This document shows, piece after piece, positions 51,367 to 59,622 of a DNA stretch of 64,000 nucleotides. This stretch comes from Palsa-295 sp963785585 (GTDB lineage: Bacteria > Acidobacteriota > Terriglobia > Acidiferrales > UBA7541): NCBI GenBank assembly GCA_963785585.1, contig CAWAVW010000001.1, positions 496,001 to 560,000 of the forward strand, in the 5' to 3' direction. The translations under genes and the position numbers were made by a program. Position 1 is the stretch's first letter; each line of letters starts with the position of its first letter. The notes below the pieces were generated by a model. That model searched no databases. It was not told where the DNA came from and saw nothing but the letters and a program-made list of their open reading frames with translations.

Positions 51367-52215
51367 CTATTGCCGAATGGGGGGTTCATCCCCGGTCAGC
51401 ATTTGCAAGTAGTCAATTTCTCCGGTGAGTTCGGGTTCGGGCACGCGATCCAAAAATTGGCGCACGCGGGGCTGCTGGCTGTTGCGCAACTCGGCGGTGG
51501 TGGCGTCTGCGACGATAACACCCTTATCGAGCACGATCATGCGGTCGGCGATCAGGAACGCGCTGGCGAGTTCGTGGGTGACCACGACGATGGTCATGCG
51601 AAAGGCTTTCTTGAGTTTCAAGATGAGTTCGTCGATGCCGGCGGCGATGATCGGATCGAGCCCGGCCGAAGGTTCGTCGAAAAACAGAACCTGCGGGTCC
51701 ATGGAGAGAGCGCGAGCGATGGCGGCCCGCTTTTTCATGCCGCCGCTGAGTTGCGCGGGCATGTAATTTTCAAAACCGGAGAGTCCGACCTGATCGAGTT
51801 TCAAGCGCACCATGATTTCGATGGTGGAGGCGTCGAGTTCGGTGTGCTCTTCCAGCGGCAGCGAAACATTTTCGCCGACGGTGAGCGAGCCAAAGAGCGC
51901 TCCGCCCTGAAACGACATGCCCATTTTTTTGCGAAGCTCGTCGCGCTCGTCTTCGGAGATGTTGGCGAATTCCTTGCCTTGAATCCAGATTTCGCCGCTG
52001 CTGGCGCGCTCGAGGCCGACGAGAGTGCGAAGCAACGTGGATTTCCCGGAGCCGGAGCCGCCGAGGATGACCATGGTTTCGCCGGCGGGAACGTCAAAAT
52101 TAATTCCGTGCAGAATTTCGCGCTCGCCGTATTTCACGCGCAGATTGCGGACGGAGATGGCGGCGCCCTCTTTGGGCGCGGTGGGTGAGACTTTGGGAGT
52201 GAATTTATCGGCCAT
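51367..52215 (-). CDS. mlaF: Mla-type lipid transporter ATPase MlaF
   Basis: The 282-residue ATPase reads VRNLRVKYGEREILHGINFD, Walker A GGSGSGKSTLL, the MlaF-like MGMSFQGGALFGSLTVGENV, signature PAQLSGGMKKRAAIARAL, and Walker B LFFDEPSAGLDPI. The GMKKR form of the signature and the FQGGALF segment are typical of MlaF rather than of other ABC ATPases. It powers retrograde or anterograde lipid transport at the inner membrane with MlaE. Only six bases separate it from the mlaE gene. Confidence 0.93.
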   Translation of the reverse strand: MADKFTPKVSPTAPKEGAAISVRNLRVKYGEREILHGINFDVPAGETMVILGGSGSGKSTLLRTLVGLERASSGEIWIQGKEFANISEDERDELRKKMGMSFQGGALFGSLTVGENVSLPLEEHTELDASTIEIMVRLKLDQVGLSGFENYMPAQLSGGMKKRAAIARALSMDPQVLFFDEPSAGLDPIIAAGIDELILKLKKAFRMTIVVVTHELASAFLIADRMIVLDKGVIVADATTAELRNSQQPRVRQFLDRVPEPELTGEIDYLQMLTGDEPPIRQ

Positions 52216-52221
52216 AAGCGA

Positions 52222-53019
52222 TCAGCGAGGCGCCGTGAGATAGAAGATGGTGGTGAAAACCAGATCAACCATAACGACCAAAAAGATCGACTTCACAACG
52301 GCAGACGTGGTGGAACGGCCGACCTGTTCGGAGCCGAGGCCGGTGGCAAAACCTTCCTGGCAACCGACGGCGGTTATGACCAGGCCGAACATCATGGCTT
52401 TGAGAAGGCCGGTCATGATGTCGCGCACGACGAGCGAGTCGAGAGTGGCCTGGATGTAGCTGCCCCAGGTGAAGCTGGCCTGGGCGACGCCGAACATGCC
52501 TCCGCCGAGCACACCCATAAAGTCCGACCAGGCGGTGAGGCATGGAACCATCAAAATCATGGCGAGAAACTTGGGAGCGACGAGGAACGAGATCGGTTCG
52601 AGAGCCATGGTCTCCATGGCATCGATTTCTTCGTTGACCTTCATGGTGCCGATTTCGGCGGCGAACGAGGACCCGGAACGGCCGATGACGACGACGGCGG
52701 TCATGAGCGGGCCGAGCTCGCGCGTCATGGAGACGGCGACGGCGCTGGCGACGAGTTGCAGCGCGCCGAATTTGCGAAGTTCGTAAGCGGCATTGAGCGC
52801 GAGAATCGCGCCGATGAAAAACGAAATCAGGGAGGTAATCGGGAGAGCTTCGACGCCGACGGCCATGGCTTGATGAATGGCGCGGCCGAAATGGAAACGC
52901 TTGCCCTGGAAGGGAGCGACGAACACAGCGCGGACCGCGCCGCCCGTCAACTGGGCCAGGCCGCCGACATACGCCAAACCATCGATAGTGGCTGCGCCGA
53001 TCGTGTCAGTAAATGCCAT
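52222..53019 (-). CDS. mlaE: Mla-type lipid transporter permease MlaE
   Basis: This 265-residue permease has the MlaE/YrbE opening GRAIHQAMAVGVEALPITSL, about five membrane segments and the conserved core FGALQLVASAVAVSMTRELG, PLMTAVVVIGRSGSSFAAEI, GTMKVNEEIDAMETMALEPI and SFLVAPKFLAMILMVPCLTA. The order permease-ATPase-MCE is that of the Mla system. It follows a STAS gene by 27 bases. Confidence 0.95.
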   Translation of the reverse strand: MAFTDTIGAATIDGLAYVGGLAQLTGGAVRAVFVAPFQGKRFHFGRAIHQAMAVGVEALPITSLISFFIGAILALNAAYELRKFGALQLVASAVAVSMTRELGPLMTAVVVIGRSGSSFAAEIGTMKVNEEIDAMETMALEPISFLVAPKFLAMILMVPCLTAWSDFMGVLGGGMFGVAQASFTWGSYIQATLDSLVVRDIMTGLLKAMMFGLVITAVGCQEGFATGLGSEQVGRSTTSAVVKSIFLVVMVDLVFTTIFYLTAPR

Positions 53020-53046
53020 GAGTGAGCGTGGGGCGCCCTTGAAACG

Positions 53047-53409
53047 TTAGCGAGCAGGACTTGCGTCGGTTTTCGCGCCTCCGTGGAGCGCGTCCGCTTC
53101 ATTGTCGTACACTTCGAAAACTTTGATCAGCCGGGTGAGCTCGAGAACTTCGCGAGCGGTGCGGCTGAGGCCGTACAGAGCAAAAGTGCTTTTGTGGTCG
53201 CGGGACGTTTTCAGGCCTTCGACGAGCGAGGCGACGCCGGCGCTGTCAATGTACTTGACGCGTTCGAGATTGACGATGGTGCGGGGCGATTTCTTGTCTT
53301 TGATCAGATCGAGCAGAACTTTGCGAACCTGGGGCGAGTTGTAAAGGGTGATATCGCCAACGACGTCCACAATCGTAGCCGTACCCACCTGTCGTGTAGA
53401 GATATCCAT
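53047..53409 (-). CDS. STAS-domain protein leading the Mla cluster (MlaB-like)
   Basis: The 120-residue protein has GDITLYNSPQVRKVLLDLIK, TIVNLERVKYIDSAGVASLV and RTAREVLELTRLIKVFEVYD, the STAS fold with a Ser in the DSAG motif. In Mla systems MlaB, a STAS protein, binds the ATPase MlaF; the position at the head of the cluster supports that role. The sequence is also very like anti-sigma factor antagonists, so that alternative stays open. Confidence 0.8.
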   Translation of the reverse strand: MDISTRQVGTATIVDVVGDITLYNSPQVRKVLLDLIKDKKSPRTIVNLERVKYIDSAGVASLVEGLKTSRDHKSTFALYGLSRTAREVLELTRLIKVFEVYDNEADALHGGAKTDASPAR

Positions 53410-53600
53410 CAGGCATGCCCCCCGCGGGGCGTCACAGTGTTTTGCCAGAGATTGAGCGCATATGCAATCACTTTCGGTCTGAGGGCAGGCTCGGACCGGT
53501 CTAGTACCGGAGAAGCGGAACCGAAAAGGGCGAAGTTCGGGCGGATTCGTTGGAGTTTTCGGTTGTCGGGCCCGCGTGTCTGCAATGGGTTGGGTGGCGG

Positions 53601-54941
53601 CTACTTGCGATTATCCATGTCCACGTAGCTGCGAAGACCGGCGCCGAGGTACACCTGACGGGGGCGGGCGATCTTCTGCTCCGGATCGAGAAGCATTTCT
53701 TCCCACTGAGCGATCCATCCGGAAGTGCGCGGAATGGCGAAGAGCACCGGAAACATCGTAACCGGGAAACCCATCGATTGGTAGATCAGACCGGTGTAAA
53801 AGTCCACGTTGGGGTAGAGCTTGCGCTTGACGAAGTATTCGTCTTCGAGGGCGATGCGCTCGCATTCGAGGGCGATTTCGATCAGCGGATTTTTGCCCAT
53901 CACGTCGAAAACTTCGTAGGCGATGTGCTTCACGATGCGGGCGCGCGGGTCGTAATTTTTGTAAACGCGATGGCCGAAGCCCATCAGAAGTTTTTCGCCG
54001 GCTTTTACGCTCTTGATGTACGCCGGAATATTGTTGATGGAGCCGATTTCAAGAAGCATGCGGAGGACGGCTTCGTTGGCACCGCCGTGCAGCGGGCCGT
54101 ACAAGGCAGCGGTGGCTGCGGCGGTGGCGCAGTAGGGGTCGACGTGAGAGCTGCCGACGACGCGCATCGCGGTGGATGAGCAATTCTGTTCGTGATCGGC
54201 GTGCAGGATGAAGAGGACGTCGAGAGCGCGTTCGAGAGTGGGGTTCGGTTTGTATTTCGGTTCGGCGGTGCGGTACAGCATGTTCAGAAAATTGCCGCAG
54301 TAGCTGAGGTCGTTGTCCGGATACACGAACGGCATGCCCAGGCTGTGACGATAGGCAAAGGCCGCCAGCGTGGGCATTTTACCGATCAGGCGGTAGGTCT
54401 GCTTGCGGCGCGATTCGGAATTGAAGATGTCTTTCGCGTCAGGATAAAACGTGGAAAGCGCGGCGACGGTGGAAATCAGCATGCCCATCGGGTGGGCGTC
54501 ATAGTGAAAGCCGTCTAGAAATTTCTTGATGCTCTCGTGAATGAAGGTGTGATGGGTGATGTGGTAGGACCAGTCGGCGAGCTGCGACCGCGTGGGGAGT
54601 TCGCCGTGAAGCAAAAGGTAGGCGGTTTCGATGTAGGTGCTTTTTTCGGCGAGATCTTCGATCGCGTAACCGCGGTAGCGAAGGATGCCTTTGTCGCCGT
54701 CGATGTAACTGATCTTGCTGGTACAGGAGGCGGTGTTGGTAAAGGCGGGATCGTAGCCCATCAGGCCGAAATCTTCGGCGTCGGCTTTCATGGGGCGCAG
54801 GTCGAGAGCGCGGATGGTTTCGTTCTTGATGGGAATTTCGTATTTCTTGGCGGTGCGATTATCGGTGACGGTGAGCGAATCGTGAGCGCCGTTGGCCGGC
54901 GTGGCCGTGGTTACCGTCGAATCTTGTTTCGTGGGATTCAT
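53601..54941 (-). CDS. gltA: Citrate synthase
   Basis: Citrate synthase joins oxaloacetate and acetyl-CoA in the TCA cycle. The 446-residue product has DGDKGILRYRGYAIEDLAEK, the catalytic His regions LHADHEQNCSSTAMRVV and KLLMGFGHRVYKNYDPRA, YGPLHGGANEAVLRML and an Asp in NVDFYTGLIYQSMGFPV. This matches the type II (hexameric, gltA-type) enzymes. I chose the ATG at 54941 because the longer frame to 55088 adds unrelated residues. An AAAGGG precedes it. Confidence 0.95.
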   Translation of the reverse strand: MNPTKQDSTVTTATPANGAHDSLTVTDNRTAKKYEIPIKNETIRALDLRPMKADAEDFGLMGYDPAFTNTASCTSKISYIDGDKGILRYRGYAIEDLAEKSTYIETAYLLLHGELPTRSQLADWSYHITHHTFIHESIKKFLDGFHYDAHPMGMLISTVAALSTFYPDAKDIFNSESRRKQTYRLIGKMPTLAAFAYRHSLGMPFVYPDNDLSYCGNFLNMLYRTAEPKYKPNPTLERALDVLFILHADHEQNCSSTAMRVVGSSHVDPYCATAAATAALYGPLHGGANEAVLRMLLEIGSINNIPAYIKSVKAGEKLLMGFGHRVYKNYDPRARIVKHIAYEVFDVMGKNPLIEIALECERIALEDEYFVKRKLYPNVDFYTGLIYQSMGFPVTMFPVLFAIPRTSGWIAQWEEMLLDPEQKIARPRQVYLGAGLRSYVDMDNRK

Positions 54942-55142
54942 AGACCGGACCCTTTCGAAGCGTAGGCCATAGCAGGGCGCGTTTCGATTGATACCTAGAA
55001 TGTACACCAAAGCGAGCGGGGCGCGGAATGGGATTTGAGATGGCGGATGAGGAAAAGCGGACTCGTTGGAAATGCAATACGGGGGCATATTGAAGGGCGA
55101 TTTGAACCATTCGTAAACGCTAAACGCGGCAATTTTTGCCGG

Positions 55143-56423
55143 TCATTTCTTCAGATCAGCGAGGAGGGCATCGGCGGCGCGGCGGCCGGAGACCATGGCG
55201 CCGTTGATGGAGGCGTTGTCGCGGTGGTCGCCGCAGACGTAGGTGGTGGGGCTGAGGCGGACGGGGCGTTCGGCGGGATTGAGCGTGCCGGGGAGCTGCT
55301 CGGGTTGCGCGTGGGGGATGCGGTAGCTTTTGAGCAAGCGCCAACTGCGGACGACCGGGCCGAACCAGCCTTTGAGGTCGGCGATGACGAAACCGTTCAG
55401 CTGCTCTTCGGTGAGTTCGTTGTCTTTGCCGGAGTAATCGCCGAGCACGGTGACGGAGACGAGGTGCTTTCCCACGGGCGCGTAGCCGGGAGCGACAGCG
55501 TCCATGACGCAGAGATTGTTGACCGTGCCGCCGCGCGTGCCGGCGAGGACGAGAATGGGCTCGGCGACGGGCGGCTCTTCGGCGGCGTAATAAAAACAAC
55601 TGACGCTGCGGGAAGCGGGCGTAGGGATTTCGGCGGCGGAACCGGCGAGAAGTTTCGCGGCGGTAATACCGTCGGTAGCGATGACCACGGCGCGCGCGTT
55701 GATTGGTTCGCCGCCGGCCAGAGTGACGGTGGTCCCGTCGATTTTTTCGACGGGCGAATTCACGCGAATCGAATTGACCGGAAGTTTGGTGGCGATTTGC
55801 GCGGGAATGGCGCCCATGCCCCTGGCGGGAACGCTGACGCGCGATTTGGCCATCATGCTGAAGATGAATTCGAACATGCGGCTGGAGGTTTTGAGGTCGC
55901 GATCGAGCAGGATGCCGCCGAAAAACGGCTCGAAGAAATGCTCGATCATGACGGGCGAGAAACCTTCGGCGGCGAGGTCCTGGCGCGTTGATTTCTCCGG
56001 GTGGGCGAAGATTTTTTCGACGGGGGTATTTCCAAGCCGGCGGCGCAGGCGCGCGAGGCGCAGCTTATCGGCGAGCGAACCGACCGGAGAATCGTAGGCG
56101 GCGCGCCACTCCCCTTTTTTGCGCCAGGGATCGATGAAGCGGTGCATACGGCCGCCAAACCAGATGAGGGCGCCGGGTTCGAAGGGCTTTAGATCGAGCG
56201 CGGCGTAATCGAGAACGCGCTGCGCCTCGGGATAGCTTTCGAGGAAAACCTGAAAGCCGCGGTCGAGCTGGAATCCATCGACCACGTCGGTGCGGACGCG
56301 CCCGCCGACGCCGTCAGACGCTTCGAGCAATTGAAACGACACTCCGGCAGCGTGCAACGTGCGGGCGCAGCACAGGCCCGCGAGCCCCGCGCCTACGATC
56401 ACAACCTCTGGATTGGCGGACAT
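55143..56423 (-). CDS. FAD-dependent amine oxidase/desaturase-like oxidoreductase
   Basis: The 426-residue protein starts with the dinucleotide fold VVIVGAGLAGLCCARTLHAA, then VGGRVRTDVVDGFQLDRGFQ, and ends with a second FAD-binding motif TYVCGDHRDNASINGAMVSG. Middle segments (LDLKPFEPGALIWFGGRMHR, YPEAQRVLDY) place it among NAD(P)/FAD-dependent protoporphyrinogen-oxidase/desaturase-like proteins of unknown substrate. The ATG at 56423 begins the fold directly. It is followed upstream by an SRPBCC gene and a photolyase gene on the same strand, a combination often seen in light-responsive clusters. Confidence 0.85.
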   Translation of the reverse strand: MSANPEVVIVGAGLAGLCCARTLHAAGVSFQLLEASDGVGGRVRTDVVDGFQLDRGFQVFLESYPEAQRVLDYAALDLKPFEPGALIWFGGRMHRFIDPWRKKGEWRAAYDSPVGSLADKLRLARLRRRLGNTPVEKIFAHPEKSTRQDLAAEGFSPVMIEHFFEPFFGGILLDRDLKTSSRMFEFIFSMMAKSRVSVPARGMGAIPAQIATKLPVNSIRVNSPVEKIDGTTVTLAGGEPINARAVVIATDGITAAKLLAGSAAEIPTPASRSVSCFYYAAEEPPVAEPILVLAGTRGGTVNNLCVMDAVAPGYAPVGKHLVSVTVLGDYSGKDNELTEEQLNGFVIADLKGWFGPVVRSWRLLKSYRIPHAQPEQLPGTLNPAERPVRLSPTTYVCGDHRDNASINGAMVSGRRAADALLADLKK

Positions 56424-56530
56424 TCCGGCGTACTTTCCTTTCGGATGCGGCGAGTGGAACAACCGCGGCTCGATTGCGATGCGAGCCGATTTTTATTCCC
56501 CAACATTCTAGGCGACATCGGCACGAACCG

Positions 56531-57010
56531 CTATTCGGAATCGGCGGCGGCCTTTGGCGCAACTGCTTCGGCGGTGACGCGGTGGCGGAATTCGAACAGG
56601 CGGCGGAGCTTGCGGAGGACGAACCAACCGCCGAAGAAATTGCCGAGGGCGCCGAGCGGTAGGACGAATTCGATTCGGTCTTCGAGCGTCGAAGCGTTGG
56701 GACCGTCTGGCGTGATGAGGTGCAGGTGATTCCAACTGCGGAAGGGGCCGGAGATTTGCACGTCGCGGAACTGGCGATTTTGAATGTAGTCGCGATGCTC
56801 GATCACCCAGCGGAGCTTGAACGGGCCGGGACCGACGCGGATGACGCCGCGATCGCCGTCGCGAATTCCTTTGGGGCGCTCGACGAGATCGACAGGCTCC
56901 CACGGAGGCGTGAGGCGCTCGAGCGCGCCGGGAGCTTCGTGGAAAGCGAAGACGCGCTCAGCCGGCGCGTTCATCCTCGAAGAGGCTACGAACTGGATCG
57001 GGCGGGCCAT
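56531..57010 (-). CDS. SRPBCC (cyclase/dehydrase-like) protein
   Basis: The 159-residue product reads IQFVASSRMNAPAERVFAFH, ALERLTPPWEPVDLVERPKG, IRVGPGPFKLRWVIEHRDY and FRSWNHLHLITPDG, the SRPBCC ligand-binding fold of the group often found next to photolyases. The ligand is unknown. Its start overlaps the photolyase stop by 53 bases, in a different frame; a later ATG at 56974 would reduce the overlap to 17. I kept the longer form because its first residues fit the family. Confidence 0.8.
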   Translation of the reverse strand: MARPIQFVASSRMNAPAERVFAFHEAPGALERLTPPWEPVDLVERPKGIRDGDRGVIRVGPGPFKLRWVIEHRDYIQNRQFRDVQISGPFRSWNHLHLITPDGPNASTLEDRIEFVLPLGALGNFFGGWFVLRKLRRLFEFRHRVTAEAVAPKAAADSE

Positions 57011-58478
57011 AGCGGCGGAGATATTCCTTCAAATGAAATTTACGGGCCGTGTTGTCGGAACTCATGTAGCGAATGGTGCCAAAAATGGGGCGCTCGGGAC
57101 CCCACGGGCGATCGTAACGGCCGAGGATCCAGAAAATGCCGCTGTAGGAATTGGGATTGCGGCCGTCGAGGCCGTAGCGATTGTTGAGTTCGATCATGAT
57201 TTCAAGAGCTTCCTGCGGCGTGCGCGACCATTCGAGAATTTTTTTGCCCCAGAGCATGCGGAGGTAATTGTGGATGCGGCCTTCGGACGCGAGCTGGCGC
57301 TGAGCGGCGTTCCAAAGGGGATCGTGCGTGCGCGCGGCGGCGAAGTCTTTCAGCGTGTACATCACGGCGCGCTCGTCGCGGGCATGTTTGGCGAGAGTTT
57401 GCTGCGCCCACGGCGGGAGGGATTCGTAGGCGTCGTAATCGTCAGGGCGATGGCTCGCGAAGTTGTAGCCCACTTCGCGCCAGGTGATGAATTGATCGAG
57501 GAACTGTTCGACGTCCGGCCGGACGCCCCACCAGCCGCTGCGGGAACCATCGGCGCGGTGAGCGAGCTTTTGTTCGGACCAATTTTCGCGGGACATCAGT
57601 TCGCGAAACATCTGGTGCGTGGAAAGGAAGCCGAAGTGGAGATAGGGCGAGAGGCCAGTGGTGAAATTTTCGGCGGGCTCATTGCGGAGCTCGCCGTACT
57701 TATCGAGTTTGTTCGCCAGGAAATCGCGCCAGGCTTTTTGGGCGGGAGCCTCGCCGCCCTGCGTGGGCGCGGTGCCGATGGCGGGAGCGATGGCGTGATT
57801 GATCGGCAGCGCGGCAAGAGAGTTTGGAGCCCGTAGCCATTGGAGCGTAGCGGGAGGCCAGCGCCTGGCGATTTCGGCAGGCAGCGATTTCAGTTGGGGC
57901 AGGTCGAGTCTGGCGAGCGGATCGTGTTTCGGTGTGACGCTGAGATGCGGCGGCAGATTTTTCTGCAGGAAGCGGCGGAAAGAATAAGCGGTGGGAAAAA
58001 CCTGATCGGTCGAGCGTAGAGGAAGCAGGCCGCTCGAGTCGATGGCTTCGAGGCGGACGGGCAGGGATTTTGCGGCGCTGCGGATCATGCGCGGAAGAAA
58101 GAAGCAGGGAAAATCGTCGGTGACGACGGCGCAGGCGTTTTCGGCAAGTGCGGCGAGCAGGCCTTTGTCGGCGTTCGGTTTCGGTTCGACGTACGGGTAA
58201 TACAGGACGGAGGCATCCGCGAGGGATTCGATTTTTTCAGCCATGCCGTCGAGGACGAAGCGGTGGAAACGGTCGCAGGCCCAGGGGTAATCGCAGCGCA
58301 GAGCCTCGAAGACGAGGAGCGGCCTTTTCAACTCCCGGGCGAGTTCGATGGCGCGGTCGAGCGAAAAATTCCAGCGCACGCGGCGGAAGGCGATCATCCA
58401 GTAGAGGACGTAGGCGCCGTCCGCGCGGATGGGTTTGTCGTTGGCGGCGCGAATGCGAATTTCCGGGACGGACGACAA
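56958..58478 (-). CDS. Class II CPD photolyase
   Basis: This FAD enzyme uses blue light to split cyclobutane pyrimidine dimers in DNA. The 506-residue form has the N-terminal DGAYVLYWMIAFRRVRWNFS, an antenna-domain region, and class II FAD-binding/C-terminal motifs: QFITWREVGYNFASHRPDDY, MLWGKKILEWSRTPQEALEI, NNRYGLDGRNPNSYSGIFWI and YDRPWGPERPIFGTIRYMSS. The frame is open to 58676; I chose the TTG at 58478 because GGGAG lies eight bases upstream and the family begins just after it. The start is therefore uncertain, the identity is not. Confidence 0.9.
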   Translation of the reverse strand: MSSVPEIRIRAANDKPIRADGAYVLYWMIAFRRVRWNFSLDRAIELARELKRPLLVFEALRCDYPWACDRFHRFVLDGMAEKIESLADASVLYYPYVEPKPNADKGLLAALAENACAVVTDDFPCFFLPRMIRSAAKSLPVRLEAIDSSGLLPLRSTDQVFPTAYSFRRFLQKNLPPHLSVTPKHDPLARLDLPQLKSLPAEIARRWPPATLQWLRAPNSLAALPINHAIAPAIGTAPTQGGEAPAQKAWRDFLANKLDKYGELRNEPAENFTTGLSPYLHFGFLSTHQMFRELMSRENWSEQKLAHRADGSRSGWWGVRPDVEQFLDQFITWREVGYNFASHRPDDYDAYESLPPWAQQTLAKHARDERAVMYTLKDFAAARTHDPLWNAAQRQLASEGRIHNYLRMLWGKKILEWSRTPQEALEIMIELNNRYGLDGRNPNSYSGIFWILGRYDRPWGPERPIFGTIRYMSSDNTARKFHLKEYLRRYGPPDPVRSLFEDERAG

Positions 58479-58623
58479 CTCGGGCGCTCCCCTGAATGCA
58501 GCGCGCGCGTGCGGGCGCGGCGGTGCTTGTATCTTCCGCTCGATGGAGCGCCGGGCGCAAGCGCGCTCGGCAGGCCGGAAATTTCGAAGAGTTCGAAATG
58601 GTTGACGGGCCGGGAGGGCGCCC

Positions 58624-59622
58624 TTATCCGGAGACCGATTGCTCGGAAACGGATTTGGAATCGCCGAGCGGAGCAAGCGTCAATTCGCCGGAAGCCGCGA
58701 GCTCGCAACGGTTGCGGCCTCGCTGTTTGGCGCGGTAGAGAGCGTCGTCGGCCTGGCGCAACAGTTCGGAAGTTTCGAGGGGACTGGATTCAGGACTCAT
58801 GGCGACGCCGAAACTGGCGGTGATGGCGATTTCGCCCGAGTCGGTGTGGATGGGCTTCGCTTCGATCGAGCGGCGGATGCGTTCGGCGAGCCCCATAAGG
58901 CCCGAGGTATCGGACATGGGGACGACGATGAGAAATTCCTCGCCGCCGTAGCGGCCGACGAAGTCGTAGGGACGAATCGAAGCGGACATGCGGCGAGTGG
59001 TTTCCTGCAGGACGAGATCGCCGATGGCGTGGCCGTAGGTGTCGTTGACGTACTTGAAATGGTCGATATCGGCCATGACGATGCCGAAGGATTTTCCCTC
59101 GCGGGACTGGCGCATGCGTTCGCGGTGAACCATGTCGAGGATGACGCCGCGGTTGGCGACGCCGGTGAGATTGTCGTGGGTGGCGCGGAACAGCAGTTCG
59201 TCGCCGACGGCGATCAGGCGGTCCTGTAGATCGAGAACGCGCTGGCCGACGTGCAGGCGGGCGCGCAGTTCCTGGGCGTCGAAGGGCTTGGTGAGGTAAT
59301 CGTCGGCGCCGGATTCGAGACCGTGGAGCAGGTCTTCTTTCTGGGCGCGCGCGGTGAGCAGCAGGACGTACACGTAGGGACGGTCGGTGGCGGCGCGCAG
59401 GCGCTGGCAGACCTGAACGCCTTCGAGCCCGGGCATCATCCAGTCCAGGACGGCGAGGCGGGGAGCGTCCATGCGCTCGAGAAGTTGAAGGGCGTCCAGG
59501 CCATTGGTGGCGACGACGACTTCGAATCCCCATTTGACGAGGAAGACTTCGAGAAGGCGGCGGGAGACGGGATCGTCTTCGGCGATGAGAATGCGTTTCT
59601 TTTTGTCGGTGGGTTCGGTCAT
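58624..59622 (-). CDS. Response regulator with GGDEF diguanylate cyclase output
   Basis: The 332-residue protein has a receiver (ILIAEDDPVSRRLLEVFLVK, phosphoacceptor D60 in LAVLDWMMPG, Lys in YLTKPFDAQEL) and a GGDEF domain: HDNLTGVANRGVILD, MADIDHFKYVNDTYGHAIGD and the active-site loop RYGGEEF (residues 226-230). The inhibitory I-site R217-x2-D220 is present five residues upstream. It should make cyclic di-GMP when phosphorylated and be feedback-inhibited. Its ATG overlaps the stop of the MASE1 kinase gene (ATGA), so the two are translationally coupled and probably a pair. Confidence 0.94.
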   Translation of the reverse strand: MTEPTDKKKRILIAEDDPVSRRLLEVFLVKWGFEVVVATNGLDALQLLERMDAPRLAVLDWMMPGLEGVQVCQRLRAATDRPYVYVLLLTARAQKEDLLHGLESGADDYLTKPFDAQELRARLHVGQRVLDLQDRLIAVGDELLFRATHDNLTGVANRGVILDMVHRERMRQSREGKSFGIVMADIDHFKYVNDTYGHAIGDLVLQETTRRMSASIRPYDFVGRYGGEEFLIVVPMSDTSGLMGLAERIRRSIEAKPIHTDSGEIAITASFGVAMSPESSPLETSELLRQADDALYRAKQRGRNRCELAASGELTLAPLGDSKSVSEQSVSG

